Below are positions 41,357 through 49,702 of a stretch of DNA of 64,000 nt, one piece after another. The stretch lies in NCBI RefSeq assembly GCF_019218265.1, contig NZ_JAHUZE010000002.1, positions 620,001-684,000 on the forward strand, in the 5' to 3' direction. The notes beneath the pieces were generated by a model. The model did no database searches. It saw only the letters and a list, made by a program, of their open reading frames with translations, and was not told where the DNA came from. The stretch's first letter is position 1; each line of letters opens with the position of its first letter. Source of the DNA: Maritimibacter dapengensis. GTDB taxonomy: Bacteria > Pseudomonadota > Alphaproteobacteria > Rhodobacterales > Rhodobacteraceae. The position numbers and the translations under genes were made by a program.

Positions 41357-41497
41357 CTAGATCGCGGCCCAGTCGGTGAACTGCACGCGCGGGGTGGCGG
41401 CGCGGTCGTCACGCGCGGCCTTGGCGCGCGCCTTGCGAGAGTCGTCGGTGCGGTTGTCTTTCAGCTTTTCTCCCTGCGGAGTCTTGGCGCGGGCCAT
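41357..41497 (-). CDS. 46-residue basic protein, FTDWAAI family
   Basis: Short basic protein starting MARAKTPQGEKLKDN and ending VQFTDWAAI. GGGAAGGA lies just upstream of ATG 41497, and the rest of the longer frame beyond it has no coding character. A second gene 480 bases away encodes a 43-residue homologue starting MAQAKNPR and ending PVFTDWAAI; conservation of both ends at the protein level shows this is a real gene. The middle is hydrophilic, Lys/Arg/Asp-rich and likely disordered. Function unknown. Confidence 0.7.
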   Translation of the reverse strand: MARAKTPQGEKLKDNRTDDSRKARAKAARDDRAATPRVQFTDWAAI

Positions 41498-41598
41498 GGG
41501 GTCCTTCCCTTTTTTGCGTTCAATGACCAACGCGCGTCGCTGCGGAAAGGTTCGAAAAAAGTCTGGAAAAACAATGCGCCTGTGCTGCGTTGGACGTC

Positions 41599-41919
41599 TC
41601 AGAGCCTGATACCGATTTCGTTCATCTCCGCTTCGAAGCCTTTTGGCGCCTTTGAATGCGCCGCTTTCAGCGTGTCGAACTTCTTGCGGAGCGTCATCTT
41701 CTCGTCGCCCTGACAATCGTTCCACGGTCGCCCCATCAACCCCATGACGAGCGCGTAATAGCCGATGAAATGCGCCGGTTCGCCGGCAGCGAGCCAGCGA
41801 CGATATGCTTCATCGGCCCCAAGGCTGCGAAGCTGACCAGCGCCCGTGATCCCCGCGCGCGCGAAGCCCGCGGCCGTGGTCGGGCCGAGATTGGGAATCG
41901 ATGCGATATCGTCAGACAT
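41599..41919 (-). CDS. TfoX C-terminal-domain protein
   Basis: 106-residue protein consisting of a TfoX/Sxy C-terminal (helix-hairpin-helix-like) domain. IASIPNLGPTTAAGFARAGI near residues 5-24 is the signature, and FIGYYALVMGLMGRPWND follows near 70-88. The N-terminal TfoX domain is absent, as in many stand-alone homologues. DNA binding is plausible from the HhH-like motif; a role in competence is not supported. It lies between the two tiny FTDWAAI genes on the same strand. Confidence 0.87.
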   Translation of the reverse strand: MSDDIASIPNLGPTTAAGFARAGITGAGQLRSLGADEAYRRWLAAGEPAHFIGYYALVMGLMGRPWNDCQGDEKMTLRKKFDTLKAAHSKAPKGFEAEMNEIGIRL

Positions 41920-41976
41920 GCGGGCGAGCTTGCGCCCGCATGTCTAAACGGTCAATCGCGAGGTCGGCTTGGGGGC

Positions 41977-42108
41977 TCAGATCGCGGCCCAGTCCGTGAA
42001 CACCGGCTTGGGCGCGGGCTTTTCCGCTTCGGCCTTGCGTTCGGTCTTTTTCGATTTCGGCGTGTCGCTGTCGCGCTTGGTTGCGCGCGGGTTCTTGGCT
42101 TGTGCCAT
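41977..42108 (-). CDS. 43-residue basic protein, FTDWAAI family
   Basis: Homologue of the 46-residue protein encoded at 41357-41497. It starts MAQAKNPRATKRDS, has a Lys/Glu/Pro-rich middle, and ends PVFTDWAAI. An AAGGACGAGG ribosome site precedes ATG 42108. The pair brackets the TfoX-domain gene, in the order 43-mer, TfoX, 46-mer, all leftward. The two share their first and last residues but not the middle, suggesting that the C-terminal FTDWAAI peptide is the functional part. Confidence 0.68.
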   Translation of the reverse strand: MAQAKNPRATKRDSDTPKSKKTERKAEAEKPAPKPVFTDWAAI

Positions 42109-42452
42109 CTGCCTCGTCCTTCGTGTCGGGCGACGTTGCGCCCATTTGGGTTGCTCCCCTGGGGATGTCCCGTTGCCCCGATTCTGTCGCAGGGCTTCGG
42201 GCGAATCTGCGCCTTTTGCGTGGCAGAGACGCGGCGGAAATAAGGCGATAATGTGGCGCGTCTCAAGACTTTTATGGATGACCAGAGCGCAGCATTACGC
42301 AGATCAGGAGATGATCGGCCATCGGTCGCTCATTCGCGCCGTAACGTCATGGATGCGGCCTGCGTTTGACCTAACGTCATCCGCGTTGACCGATACAATT
42401 TCGAGGCCGTAGCCTTCTGCGACACCGCGCGGTGCGGGACAGGGAGGACGAG
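42109..42452. other. gene-free region before the acyl-CoA ligase gene
   Basis: 344 bases with no convincing gene. TAACGTCAT occurs twice as a direct repeat (42342-42350 and 42372-42380), starts 30 bases apart, about three helical turns, ending 73 bases before the ligase start. It could be a tandem operator. No clear promoter boxes or terminator were found. Confidence 0.4.
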
Positions 42453-44102
42453 ATGATTGAGGCCGACAGGCACCCGTGGCTGGTGCATTACCCCGAACGG
42501 ACACCTCACGATCTTCGGCCTGAACCGTCGACCTGGTGCCGGGAGTTGTCGAAGGCTTTCGCGGAATTCGAGGACCAGCTGATGCTCGAATACTACGGGC
42601 AGACCTGGACATATGCAGAGATGCGGCAAGACGTGGCGCGGATGGCAGCCGCCCTTCGTGCGTCGGGCATCGGCAAAGGGGACCGGATCGCGCTGCACCT
42701 TCCGAATTGTCCCTGGCACCCGATTTTCTTCTACGCCGCACTGGCGACGGGCGCGGCGGTCACGCATCTGTCGCCGCTCGACGCAGCCGAGGAGATCGCG
42801 CACAAGCTCGAAGACAGCGGCGCGAAGCTGGTCGTGACATTGAAGACCCCGGAATTGTGCCACCAGTTCAATGCGTTGATCGGGCGCGAGGGTTTACCTG
42901 TAATCGTGCAATGCTCCGATCCGGTCTCGGCCGCCGGGCGTGACTGTCCGCTTCTCGAAGGGGCGCAGGCGGTCGAGGATTTCTGGGACGGCCACGAGGG
43001 CGCGCGGTTCGATCCGGTTGATGTGAGACCCGACGACATCGCGCTGCTGCAATACACGGGTGGGACCACCGGTCTTCCGAAAGCCGCGGTTCTGACCCAT
43101 GCGAACCTTTGCGCTTCGGTTGAGATGTTTCACGCCTTTTCGCTCGATGAACCGGCGGCGGATCGCGGCAAACCGGCGCTCGTCTATTCGCCCCTGTTTC
43201 ACATCATGGGGCTGGTCACGGCGTTGATGAAACGCACGCGCGAAGGGGGCGTTATTCACCTGCGCCTGCGGTTCGACGCGGCGCAGGCGGTGGAAGAAAT
43301 CGCTCGGCACAAGATCGCGTCGTTCGGCGGGGTTCCGACCACCTGGATCGGCATTCTCCAAGCGCCCGGCGTGACAAGAGAAAAGCTCGCGTCGCTGGAA
43401 TACGCGTCGTCCGGCGGCGCACCGATGCCGACGGAGGTGCGCCGGAGGGTGCGTGAGATGACGGGGCTCGACGTGCGCGGCGGTTGGGGCATGACGGAAA
43501 CGAGCGCTGCGGGGACACTCATCCCGAAAGGCGCTTGGGACGACAAGGCCGCCTCGATCGGAGTTCCCATCGCTGGCGCGGAGCTGAAGATCGTCGATGT
43601 GGAGGATCCGGCAAAGACTCTTCCGACAGGCGAAACCGGTGAGATCGCCATTCGCGGCCCGAATGTGATGCGTGAGTATTGGAACAAACCCGAGGAAACC
43701 CGGACCGCGTTTCACGACGGTTGGCTACTCACGGGAGACGTTGGGTATATGGACGACGACGGGTTTTTCTACATCGTCGACCGGAAGAAAGATCTGATCC
43801 TCTCAGGGGGCTTCAATGTCTATCCACTGGTCATCGAAAAGGCCGTCCATCAGCACCCGAACGTCGCCGAAGCGATGGTGGTCGGTGTGCCAGACGATTA
43901 TCGGGGCGAAAGCGCGAAGGTCTACGTCACGCTGAACGTCGGGGCCAAGCCGTTTTCCTTGACGGAGTTGCAGGCGTTCTTGGCCGACAAGCTCGGGCGC
44001 CATGAAATTCCCCGGCATCTGGAATTCCGCGCCACTCTCCCTCATACACCTGTCGGGAAGGCCGACCGAAAGGCCTTGCGCAGGGAGACACGAGACACAT
44101 GA
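42453..44102 (+). CDS. AMP-forming acyl-CoA synthetase
   Basis: 549-residue ANL-superfamily ligase. P-loop-like YTGGTTGLPKAAVLTH near residues 205-220, GGWGMTET near 340 (A5), GWLLTGDVGYMDDDGF near 422 (A7), DRKKDLILSGGFNVYP near 443 (A8), and the catalytic Lys in GKADRKAL near 537. Likely activates a fatty or aromatic acid to its CoA ester. GGGAGGA sets ATG 42453. The following tesB-like gene overlaps by ATGA, linking CoA activation with thioester hydrolysis. Substrate not determinable. Confidence 0.9.
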   Translation: MIEADRHPWLVHYPERTPHDLRPEPSTWCRELSKAFAEFEDQLMLEYYGQTWTYAEMRQDVARMAAALRASGIGKGDRIALHLPNCPWHPIFFYAALATGAAVTHLSPLDAAEEIAHKLEDSGAKLVVTLKTPELCHQFNALIGREGLPVIVQCSDPVSAAGRDCPLLEGAQAVEDFWDGHEGARFDPVDVRPDDIALLQYTGGTTGLPKAAVLTHANLCASVEMFHAFSLDEPAADRGKPALVYSPLFHIMGLVTALMKRTREGGVIHLRLRFDAAQAVEEIARHKIASFGGVPTTWIGILQAPGVTREKLASLEYASSGGAPMPTEVRRRVREMTGLDVRGGWGMTETSAAGTLIPKGAWDDKAASIGVPIAGAELKIVDVEDPAKTLPTGETGEIAIRGPNVMREYWNKPEETRTAFHDGWLLTGDVGYMDDDGFFYIVDRKKDLILSGGFNVYPLVIEKAVHQHPNVAEAMVVGVPDDYRGESAKVYVTLNVGAKPFSLTELQAFLADKLGRHEIPRHLEFRATLPHTPVGKADRKALRRETRDT

Positions 44103-44992
44103 GCGACGAGACGCCCCAAGTGGATATTGGCGACGGCAACAACCTCGCGGACCTGTTCGTAAAACTGCTGGAGGTCGAAGTGATCGACCGCGACATCTTT
44201 CGCGGCATGGCCACACCGGGTGGGCGCGGCCGCGTGTTTGGTGGTCAGGTGATCGGTCAGGCCCTGCGCGCTGCGATGCGCACCGTTGACGATGCGCGCC
44301 TGGCCCACTCGCTCCACGCCTATTTCATTCGTGCAGGCAACAGCGAGAAACCGATCGTTTACCTCGTGTCGCGCGACCGGGACGGGCGCAGCTTCAACAC
44401 ACGGCGTGTCGTGGCGATGCAGGACGGCGAAGTGATCTTGAACATGTCGTGCTCTTTCCACGTCGAAGAGGGCGGGCTTTCGCATCAATCTTCGATGCCC
44501 GACGTGCCTGCGCCCGAAGACCTCCCGACCGAAGCGGAGCTGATCGAAGCGCATCGCGACGCGTTACCGGACGAACTGCTGCGGTTGGCCGCGAAGCGCC
44601 CGCTGGAACTTCGGTTTTGCGACCCGCGAGCGCCGTTTGACCGCAGCGACCGCAGCCCATCTTCGAACTTCTGGTTCCGCACGCGATGCGGAATGCCAGA
44701 AAACGAGAGCCTGAACCGCGCCGCGCTTGCCTTTGCATCCGACATGGGGCTTTTGGGCGCTTCCATGATGCCGCATGGAAAAAGCTTCACCGATCATGAC
44801 ATGCAGGTCGCCTCGCTCGATCACGCGATGTGGTTCCACGCCCCGGTGCGTGCCGACGACTGGCTTCTGTATGTCACCGACAGCCCTTGGGCAGCAGGCG
44901 GGCGCGGCTTCACGCGTGGGCAGATCTTCGACCGATCCGGCGTCATGGTGGCCGAAACCGCGCAGGAAGGCCTTATTCGCGTCCGGTCCTGA
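44099..44992 (+). CDS. tesB: acyl-CoA thioesterase II
   Basis: 297-residue double-hotdog thioesterase of the TesB family, which hydrolyses acyl-CoA to acid and CoA. FRGMATPGGRGRVFGGQVIGQAL near residues 35-57 and HSLHAYFIRAG near 70-80 belong to the first hotdog; MGLLGASMMPHG, HDMQVASLDHAMWFH and the closing GRGFTRGQIFDRSG belong to the second, with the usual Asp/Gln/Thr catalytic set. Start overlaps the ligase stop (44099-44102). Confidence 0.92.
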   Translation: MSDETPQVDIGDGNNLADLFVKLLEVEVIDRDIFRGMATPGGRGRVFGGQVIGQALRAAMRTVDDARLAHSLHAYFIRAGNSEKPIVYLVSRDRDGRSFNTRRVVAMQDGEVILNMSCSFHVEEGGLSHQSSMPDVPAPEDLPTEAELIEAHRDALPDELLRLAAKRPLELRFCDPRAPFDRSDRSPSSNFWFRTRCGMPENESLNRAALAFASDMGLLGASMMPHGKSFTDHDMQVASLDHAMWFHAPVRADDWLLYVTDSPWAAGGRGFTRGQIFDRSGVMVAETAQEGLIRVRS

Positions 44993-45063
44993 CACGAGGT
45001 CATGCCGCTTAGCACTGATTTCGGCGCTACGCTCTGGTCGCCTAAGATTTCCTTTGGTTTTCG

Positions 45064-45216
45064 ATGCTGCTTCGCGGGGCGGGCGGCGGTTCGATAATCA
45101 AAGTGGCATCGGCGATTGCGTTCGCGGCCCCGCCTGAATGGTGGCATCACGTCACCTCCAAGGGTGCCGTCATCGCAATGAGCCGGGTCCTGGCCAACAC
45201 GTTTGGTGGTCAGGAC
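45064..45216 (+). pseudogene. relic of an SDR gene
   Basis: About 51 codons that read as the mid-section of a short-chain dehydrogenase: GGGSIIKVASAIAFAAPP, then a segment ending HHVTSKGAVIAMSRVLANTFGG. The catalytic Tyr of YxxSK is His, the N-terminal cofactor domain is missing, and the C-terminus runs into the convergent acetoacetyl-CoA synthetase. No ribosome site. A truncated, mutated remnant. Confidence 0.6.
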
Positions 45217-47210
45217 TTTCGTTTCCTCGCGAAATCCGCGAACCAATCGACGGCCGCCGGGTTTTTCGTCGCGTCTTTCGAAGCCACCTTGTCGGCCTCC
45301 TCACCCAGCAGCATCCGCCGGACCGGCACTTCCATCTTCTTGCCGGTGAGCGTGGTCGGAATTTCCGGCGCTTCCACGATCACGTCGGGCACGTGGCGGG
45401 GGGAGCGTTCGGTCCGCAAGCGTCGCACGATCTCTTTCTCTAGGTCGTCGGTCATGCGCTGGCCTTTGGCCATCTGGATGAAAAGCGGCATGTAATATCC
45501 ACCGTCCGGCTCTTCGATGCAGACAATGAGGCTGTCGGCGACCTCGGCGAACCCTTCGATGGTGCGATAGATCTCGGCGGACCCTATCCGAACACCGAAC
45601 CGGTTGAGTGTCGCGTCGGACCGACCAAGCACATAAGAGCCACCGGTCTCTGTAAAGCGCACCCTGTCACCGTGCCGCCAGATCCCGGGGAAGGTGTCGA
45701 AATAGCTGTCTATGTAGCGTGAGAAATCGTCATCGCCCCAGAAGAATAGTGGCATAGAGGGCATGGGTTGCCGGATCACCAATTCGCCCACGTCTCCCAC
45801 GACCGGCTTCCCGACCTCGTTGAATGCCACGGTGTCCGTGCCAAGCGCGGGAGCTTGTATCTCGCCCGCGTTGGCGGGGAGCAGGCAGGACCCGGCGAGA
45901 ATGCCGGAACAGACCTCGGTCCCGCCCGATTGCGATGTCGCGTATATGTCGGCTTTCACCGCGTCATGAATCCACGCAAGGATTTCCGGGGTCGAGGGAG
46001 ATCCCGTCAGAAGGATCGTCTCCAACGCGGACATATCGAAATCTTCGCCCGGCCTGATACCCTGACTGCGCACGAGTCCCATGAAAGTCGGCGACACACC
46101 GAAGGTGGTGACGCCGGTCTTCGACATGAGATCCCAGAGATAGGCCGCGTCGGGGTAGGTCGGATGCCCGTCATAGAGTACGACACGCCCGTTCAGCATC
46201 GGCCCCTGCATGAGCGTGTTCCACACCATCCAGCCAGTGGTCGAGTAACAGAACTGCACCGCGTTTTCGTGCATGTCGAGGTGAAACGCCCCGGATTTCA
46301 GATGCTCGACGACAATCCCGTGGTGCCCGTGAACGATGGGTTTCGGAAGGCCCGTCGTCCCTGACGAGAATAGAATCCAGAGCGGGTGATCGGATGGAAC
46401 ACGCGTGAAGTCGAAGTCTTCTCGCGCCACGTCTGGACCAGACACCATGTCATCCCATGGTATGATCTCGCCCGCAAAATCCGGTGCGCCCGCGTCGGGT
46501 AGATAATCGAGCATCACGACCTGTTCCGCGCTCGGCAGTTTGCCGAGGATATGTGCCAGTTCCCCCGTGCGGTCGAAGTCCTTTCCGCCGTAGCGGTATC
46601 CGTTCACGGCGAAAACCAGCTTTGGTTCGATCTGGCTGAAGCGGTCGATCACCGTCTGAGAGCCGAATTCCGGTGCCGCCGAAGACCACGTCGCGCCGAT
46701 GGCGGTGGTTGCAAGCATGGCGATGAACGTCTCGGGGATGTTCGGCATGTAAGCGACGATCCGATCCCCTGGCTCGATGCCCATGTCGCGCAGCCGGGTC
46801 GCAAGCTTGCGCACCGCGCCACCCAGTTCGCCCCAGCTCATATGTGCAAGCTCGGGGCGCGCCTCGGAGGTATGCGAGATCACCGTCCGAGACGGATCGC
46901 CATTCGTTTCCTGCCGCAGAACGTGTTCGGCGTAGTTGAGCTGCGTTCCGGTGAACCAACGTGTGCGCGGCATCGGATCGTCGGTCAGGATTTTCTCGAT
47001 TTCACCGTTATGGATGATCTCGAAATAATCCCAGATCGCCTGCCAGAATCCCGGAATATCATCGACCGACCAGCGCCAGAGCCCCCAGTAGTCAGAGAAA
47101 TTCTTTCCCCGGTTCCGTGCCAGCCAATCTATGAAATGCGCGGTCTGCGAGCCAGATTTGCGCGCCTCGGTCGCGCGCCAGAGTTCTTGGCCTTCAGTGA
47201 CGTTGATCAT
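45210..47210 (-). CDS. acsA: acetoacetyl-CoA synthetase
   Basis: 666-residue AMP-forming acetoacetate-CoA ligase. The long N-terminus with LWRATEARKSGSQTAHFIDWL and FWQAIWDYFEI is typical. SSGTTGLPKPIVHGHHG near residues 272-288 is the AMP motif, SQSGGTEVCSG near 425 follows, and VRFTETGGSYVLGRSDATLNRFGVRIGS lies near 540. Converts acetoacetate to acetoacetyl-CoA in ketone-body or poly-hydroxybutyrate metabolism. Its ATG overlaps the stop of a decayed upstream gene (47207-47210), a leftover of an earlier coupled operon. Confidence 0.92.
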   Translation of the reverse strand: MINVTEGQELWRATEARKSGSQTAHFIDWLARNRGKNFSDYWGLWRWSVDDIPGFWQAIWDYFEIIHNGEIEKILTDDPMPRTRWFTGTQLNYAEHVLRQETNGDPSRTVISHTSEARPELAHMSWGELGGAVRKLATRLRDMGIEPGDRIVAYMPNIPETFIAMLATTAIGATWSSAAPEFGSQTVIDRFSQIEPKLVFAVNGYRYGGKDFDRTGELAHILGKLPSAEQVVMLDYLPDAGAPDFAGEIIPWDDMVSGPDVAREDFDFTRVPSDHPLWILFSSGTTGLPKPIVHGHHGIVVEHLKSGAFHLDMHENAVQFCYSTTGWMVWNTLMQGPMLNGRVVLYDGHPTYPDAAYLWDLMSKTGVTTFGVSPTFMGLVRSQGIRPGEDFDMSALETILLTGSPSTPEILAWIHDAVKADIYATSQSGGTEVCSGILAGSCLLPANAGEIQAPALGTDTVAFNEVGKPVVGDVGELVIRQPMPSMPLFFWGDDDFSRYIDSYFDTFPGIWRHGDRVRFTETGGSYVLGRSDATLNRFGVRIGSAEIYRTIEGFAEVADSLIVCIEEPDGGYYMPLFIQMAKGQRMTDDLEKEIVRRLRTERSPRHVPDVIVEAPEIPTTLTGKKMEVPVRRMLLGEEADKVASKDATKNPAAVDWFADFARKRKS

Positions 47211-47670
47211 TCAGCGGGCTCCGTGATGTCCAGGGTGAAGTCTTCGAGCGTATTTAGCACCATATGCGCCCGCTCGCCCGGTTCAACCGCGTTGAAAGCG
47301 GCACGGTCCCCTGTGCCGGTCGTGACACCCACTGCCAATGCTCCGTCGCGCTGTGTCAGAGCGACGTTACCGCCACCTCGAGCATCTCTACGTTGGAAAC
47401 GCGGTTGCACCCGACCAGCGCCATGTGCGGCTCGGCCTCCAGCGCCTCCGTATGTGTCGGGCGCGGCACGGCGAGGACTGAAGGCCATTCGATCTCGTTC
47501 GTCAGGCGGGTCAGCACGGGCGCCGCCGGCTCGACCAACGCTTGCTCACGGTCCATCAGGCCCGACATTCCTACAAGTGGATGGGACGGCGGGTATGCCC
47601 CGTCGAAAATGCGTCAGTACACCGCGCCGTGCATGTTCAACGTCTTGGGGATGTTGAGGAGCGTGGCCAT
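47207..47670 (-). pseudogene. decayed HAD-hydrolase-like gene (stop + frameshift)
   Basis: A protein-like frame starts at ATG 47670 (MATLLNIPKTLNMHGAVY), meets TGA at 47614-47616, and resumes in the same frame as RIFDGAYPPSHPLVG and onward to ALVGCNRVSNVEMLEVA near 47370. Coding sense then shifts to another frame: GALAVGVTTGTGDRAAF and HMVLNTLEDF, ending at 47207. The VG.NRVSNVEM and VGVTTG segments resemble the C-terminal motifs of HAD phosphatases. Its stop overlaps the acetoacetyl-CoA synthetase start. Two lesions make it a pseudogene; a sequencing error is an alternative. Confidence 0.6.
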
Positions 47671-47884
47671 TGGAATTTCGGTACTTTGGTGCAAGTCGTG
47701 CAGTCGCATCGTCCCCGATCGTGCGGCATTCGCAAAACGTCGATCCCACGCGCGAGCGTACGAATGGTCTTGGCCTGTGTCTCTGGCATGCCCGCTTTCT
47801 TGGGCCTCGGCCAACCTGGCGCTGACGGATTCTCGTTGCCAGCCTATGCACGGCGAGGTCAGGGTGGAAGGCGAGGAGAATGGC

Positions 47885-48349
47885 ATGAACGAGATACATG
47901 AAGGCGGCTGTTCCTGCGGCGCAGTGCGCTACTGTACCCGCGGCATACCGCAGAGGACCGGCGTCTGCCACTGTCGGTATTGCCAGACCCGCACCGGGAG
48001 CGCTTTCGGCATCTCGGTGTATTTCGATGCATCACAGGTAGACATCCTGTCAGGCGATCTCGCCGACTACAGTTTCACGACGGAAAGCGGCCGTAACTTC
48101 ACGACCCGATTCTGCAAGATCTGCGGAACGACACTATTCTGGAGCCTCGACCTCTTCGAAGGCGCAATCGCGATCGCCGGTGGCACATTCGATCCGCCGA
48201 CCTTCTGGTACGACGTCGATCGCGAGGTTTTCACCCGATCTCAAGCACCGTTCGTGTCCCTCTCCGTTTCGCACAGCCACGAAACGACACAAGCTTACGC
48301 CCCGAAACGGCCAGAAAGCCACTGGCTACGCACCAGTCAAGATGAATGA
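47885..48349 (+). CDS. GFA-family (CENP-V/GFA) zinc protein
   Basis: 154-residue protein of the glutathione-dependent formaldehyde-activating (GFA) fold. Zinc-ligand motifs are GGCSCGAVRY (residues 7-16), CHCRYCQ (28-34) and FCKICGTTLFW near 76-86. Members bind zinc; catalytic formaldehyde activation is disputed and most are of unknown function. GAGGAG at 47871-47876 supports ATG 47885. Single gene, upstream of the tRNA-Asn gene on the opposite strand. Confidence 0.88.
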   Translation: MNEIHEGGCSCGAVRYCTRGIPQRTGVCHCRYCQTRTGSAFGISVYFDASQVDILSGDLADYSFTTESGRNFTTRFCKICGTTLFWSLDLFEGAIAIAGGTFDPPTFWYDVDREVFTRSQAPFVSLSVSHSHETTQAYAPKRPESHWLRTSQDE

Positions 48350-48362
48350 AGAAAGTGAATTT

Positions 48363-48437
48363 TGGCTCCGGCGGTAGGGATCGAACCTACGACCAATTGA
48401 TTAACAGTCAACTGCTCTACCGCTGAGCTACGCCGGA
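48363..48437 (-). tRNA. tRNA-Asn (GTT), CCA encoded
   Basis: 75-nt cloverleaf on the minus strand: 7-bp acceptor stem TCCGGCG/CGCCGGA, TAGCTCAGCGG D arm, anticodon loop CTGTTAA with GTT, GGTTCGATCC T arm, discriminator G and encoded CCA. Confidence 0.96.
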
Positions 48438-48487
48438 ACACCGCAGCGCGTATAGCAATGCGCAATTGTCTCGTCCAGAGGTATTCG

Positions 48488-49408
48488 TCACATTTTTTCC
48501 GCCTCATTCCGCATAAAGCGGGCATCCGGAGTCAGGGCCGGGCTGGAGGTGACGAAACCCCTTGTATGCAAGTCTATGAGATGCGCAAAGACATTGCGTT
48601 CGGCGGCGGGGATCAGTGTATCAGGCGTGTCGGTATAGATCGCGCGCGTCAGCTGGGCCACGTCGCGCGGGCCGGATGTGAGAACGGCGAGAATCTCCGA
48701 CTCGCGGCTTTTTCGGTGCGCGATAAGCCAGTCGAGCCGCGCGGTGGGGTCGGTGATGGCGGGACCATGGGCCGGGTAGTGCACCCTGTCATGCCGCGCT
48801 CGCAGTTTTTCGCAGCTCGCCATGAATGCCGTCAGATCCCCATCAGGCGGCGACACGAGCGACGAGGCCCAGGCCATCACGTGATCTCCAACGAGGACGG
48901 CGTCGCCAATCGCAAAGCTCAGGTGGTTTGCGAAATGGCCAGGCGTCCAGATCGCGCCTATCGAAAGCCCGCCCACGTCGATCTCGTCGCCGTCTTCCAA
49001 CGTTTCGTCCGGCCTGAACCCCTGGTCTACACCTTCGCCGCCTGACGCCATTCCACCGGACACGAGATCGCACATCACCTTGCTGCGCCCTGCGAGGGCA
49101 TTTCCGAATGCCATGACCGGGGCACCTGTGCGGTCGGACAAGAGCCGCGCACCTGGTGAATGGTCGACATGAGCGTGCGTGACGAGAATTTTGGCGATCC
49201 TTTCGCCGGTGGCGACGCCCGCAAGGATCGCGTCGAGGTGTCCCGGCATGTCCGGCCCCGGGTCGACGACCGCCACCGAGCCTTCGCCCAGAATGAACGT
49301 GTTGGTGCCCCAATACGTCATGGGCGAGGGGTTCGGGCAGAGGATGCGGCGAATACCTGGTTCGAGGAATTCCATCTCGCCGGGAACGGGTGCGTTGGTC
49401 TTGTCCAT
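48488..49408 (-). CDS. MBL-fold metallohydrolase (LACTB2-like)
   Basis: 306-residue metallo-beta-lactamase-fold protein. Metal motif VTHAHVDHSPG near residues 76-86, TPGHFANHL near 156-164, and YPAHGPAI near 210-217. A C-terminal winged-helix-like region (about 230-305) is typical of LACTB2 and related hydrolases. Substrate unknown (RNA and thioesters are known for relatives). ATG 49408 is used; the frame stays open into the upstream tRNA gene, which cannot be coding. Leftward, between two tRNA genes. Confidence 0.88.
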   Translation of the reverse strand: MDKTNAPVPGEMEFLEPGIRRILCPNPSPMTYWGTNTFILGEGSVAVVDPGPDMPGHLDAILAGVATGERIAKILVTHAHVDHSPGARLLSDRTGAPVMAFGNALAGRSKVMCDLVSGGMASGGEGVDQGFRPDETLEDGDEIDVGGLSIGAIWTPGHFANHLSFAIGDAVLVGDHVMAWASSLVSPPDGDLTAFMASCEKLRARHDRVHYPAHGPAITDPTARLDWLIAHRKSRESEILAVLTSGPRDVAQLTRAIYTDTPDTLIPAAERNVFAHLIDLHTRGFVTSSPALTPDARFMRNEAEKM

Positions 49409-49476
49409 GTCCTGACACAACCCCGCATCGACGCGCAAGGCAACCCGGATCCGGTGATCGGCGTGAAAAGGTGGAT

Positions 49477-49553
49477 TGGTAGGCCCGGCAGGACTTGAAC
49501 CCGCAACCAAAGCGTTATGAGCGCTCTGCTCTAACCAATTGAGCTACAGGCCC
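49477..49553 (-). tRNA. tRNA with CAT anticodon (Ile2 or Met), CCA encoded
   Basis: 77-nt cloverleaf: acceptor GGGCCTG pairs with CGGGCCT (G1-T72 and T6-G67 wobbles), TAGCTCAATTGGTTAGAGC D arm, anticodon stem GAGCG/CGCTT with loop CTCATAA (CAT), GGTTCAAGTCC T arm, A73, CCA. The anticodon-arm and T-arm sequence look more like the lysidine-modified tRNA-Ile2 than elongator Met, but sequence alone cannot decide. Confidence 0.9.
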
Positions 49554-49702
49554 ACCTTAGGTATGCACGATATGCGCACCTGTCGATCTACCCCGTGGGA
49601 CGGATCGTGCGGCTCTAGGTAGCACGACCGACAGAGGGGTCAAGCGCCGTTGCATATCTCGGCGGGCTGGGCTACGCCCTCGCCAACACTCTGGGGGCCG
49701 CC

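Noticed and set aside
41599-41919. TfoX homologue as evidence for natural competence
   Set aside because: Only the C-terminal domain is present and no com genes lie nearby; stand-alone C-terminal TfoX proteins are common and not linked to competence.
47546-47971. Minus-strand frame opposite the start of the GFA gene
   Set aside because: Arg/His-rich and overlaps the well-supported zinc-protein gene; only the part in the relic's own frame below 47670 has protein character.
49409-49510. Longer N-terminus for the MBL-fold hydrolase
   Set aside because: The added codons reach into the 3' end of the CAT-anticodon tRNA gene and show no protein-like pattern; the ATG at 49408 matches the expected protein start.
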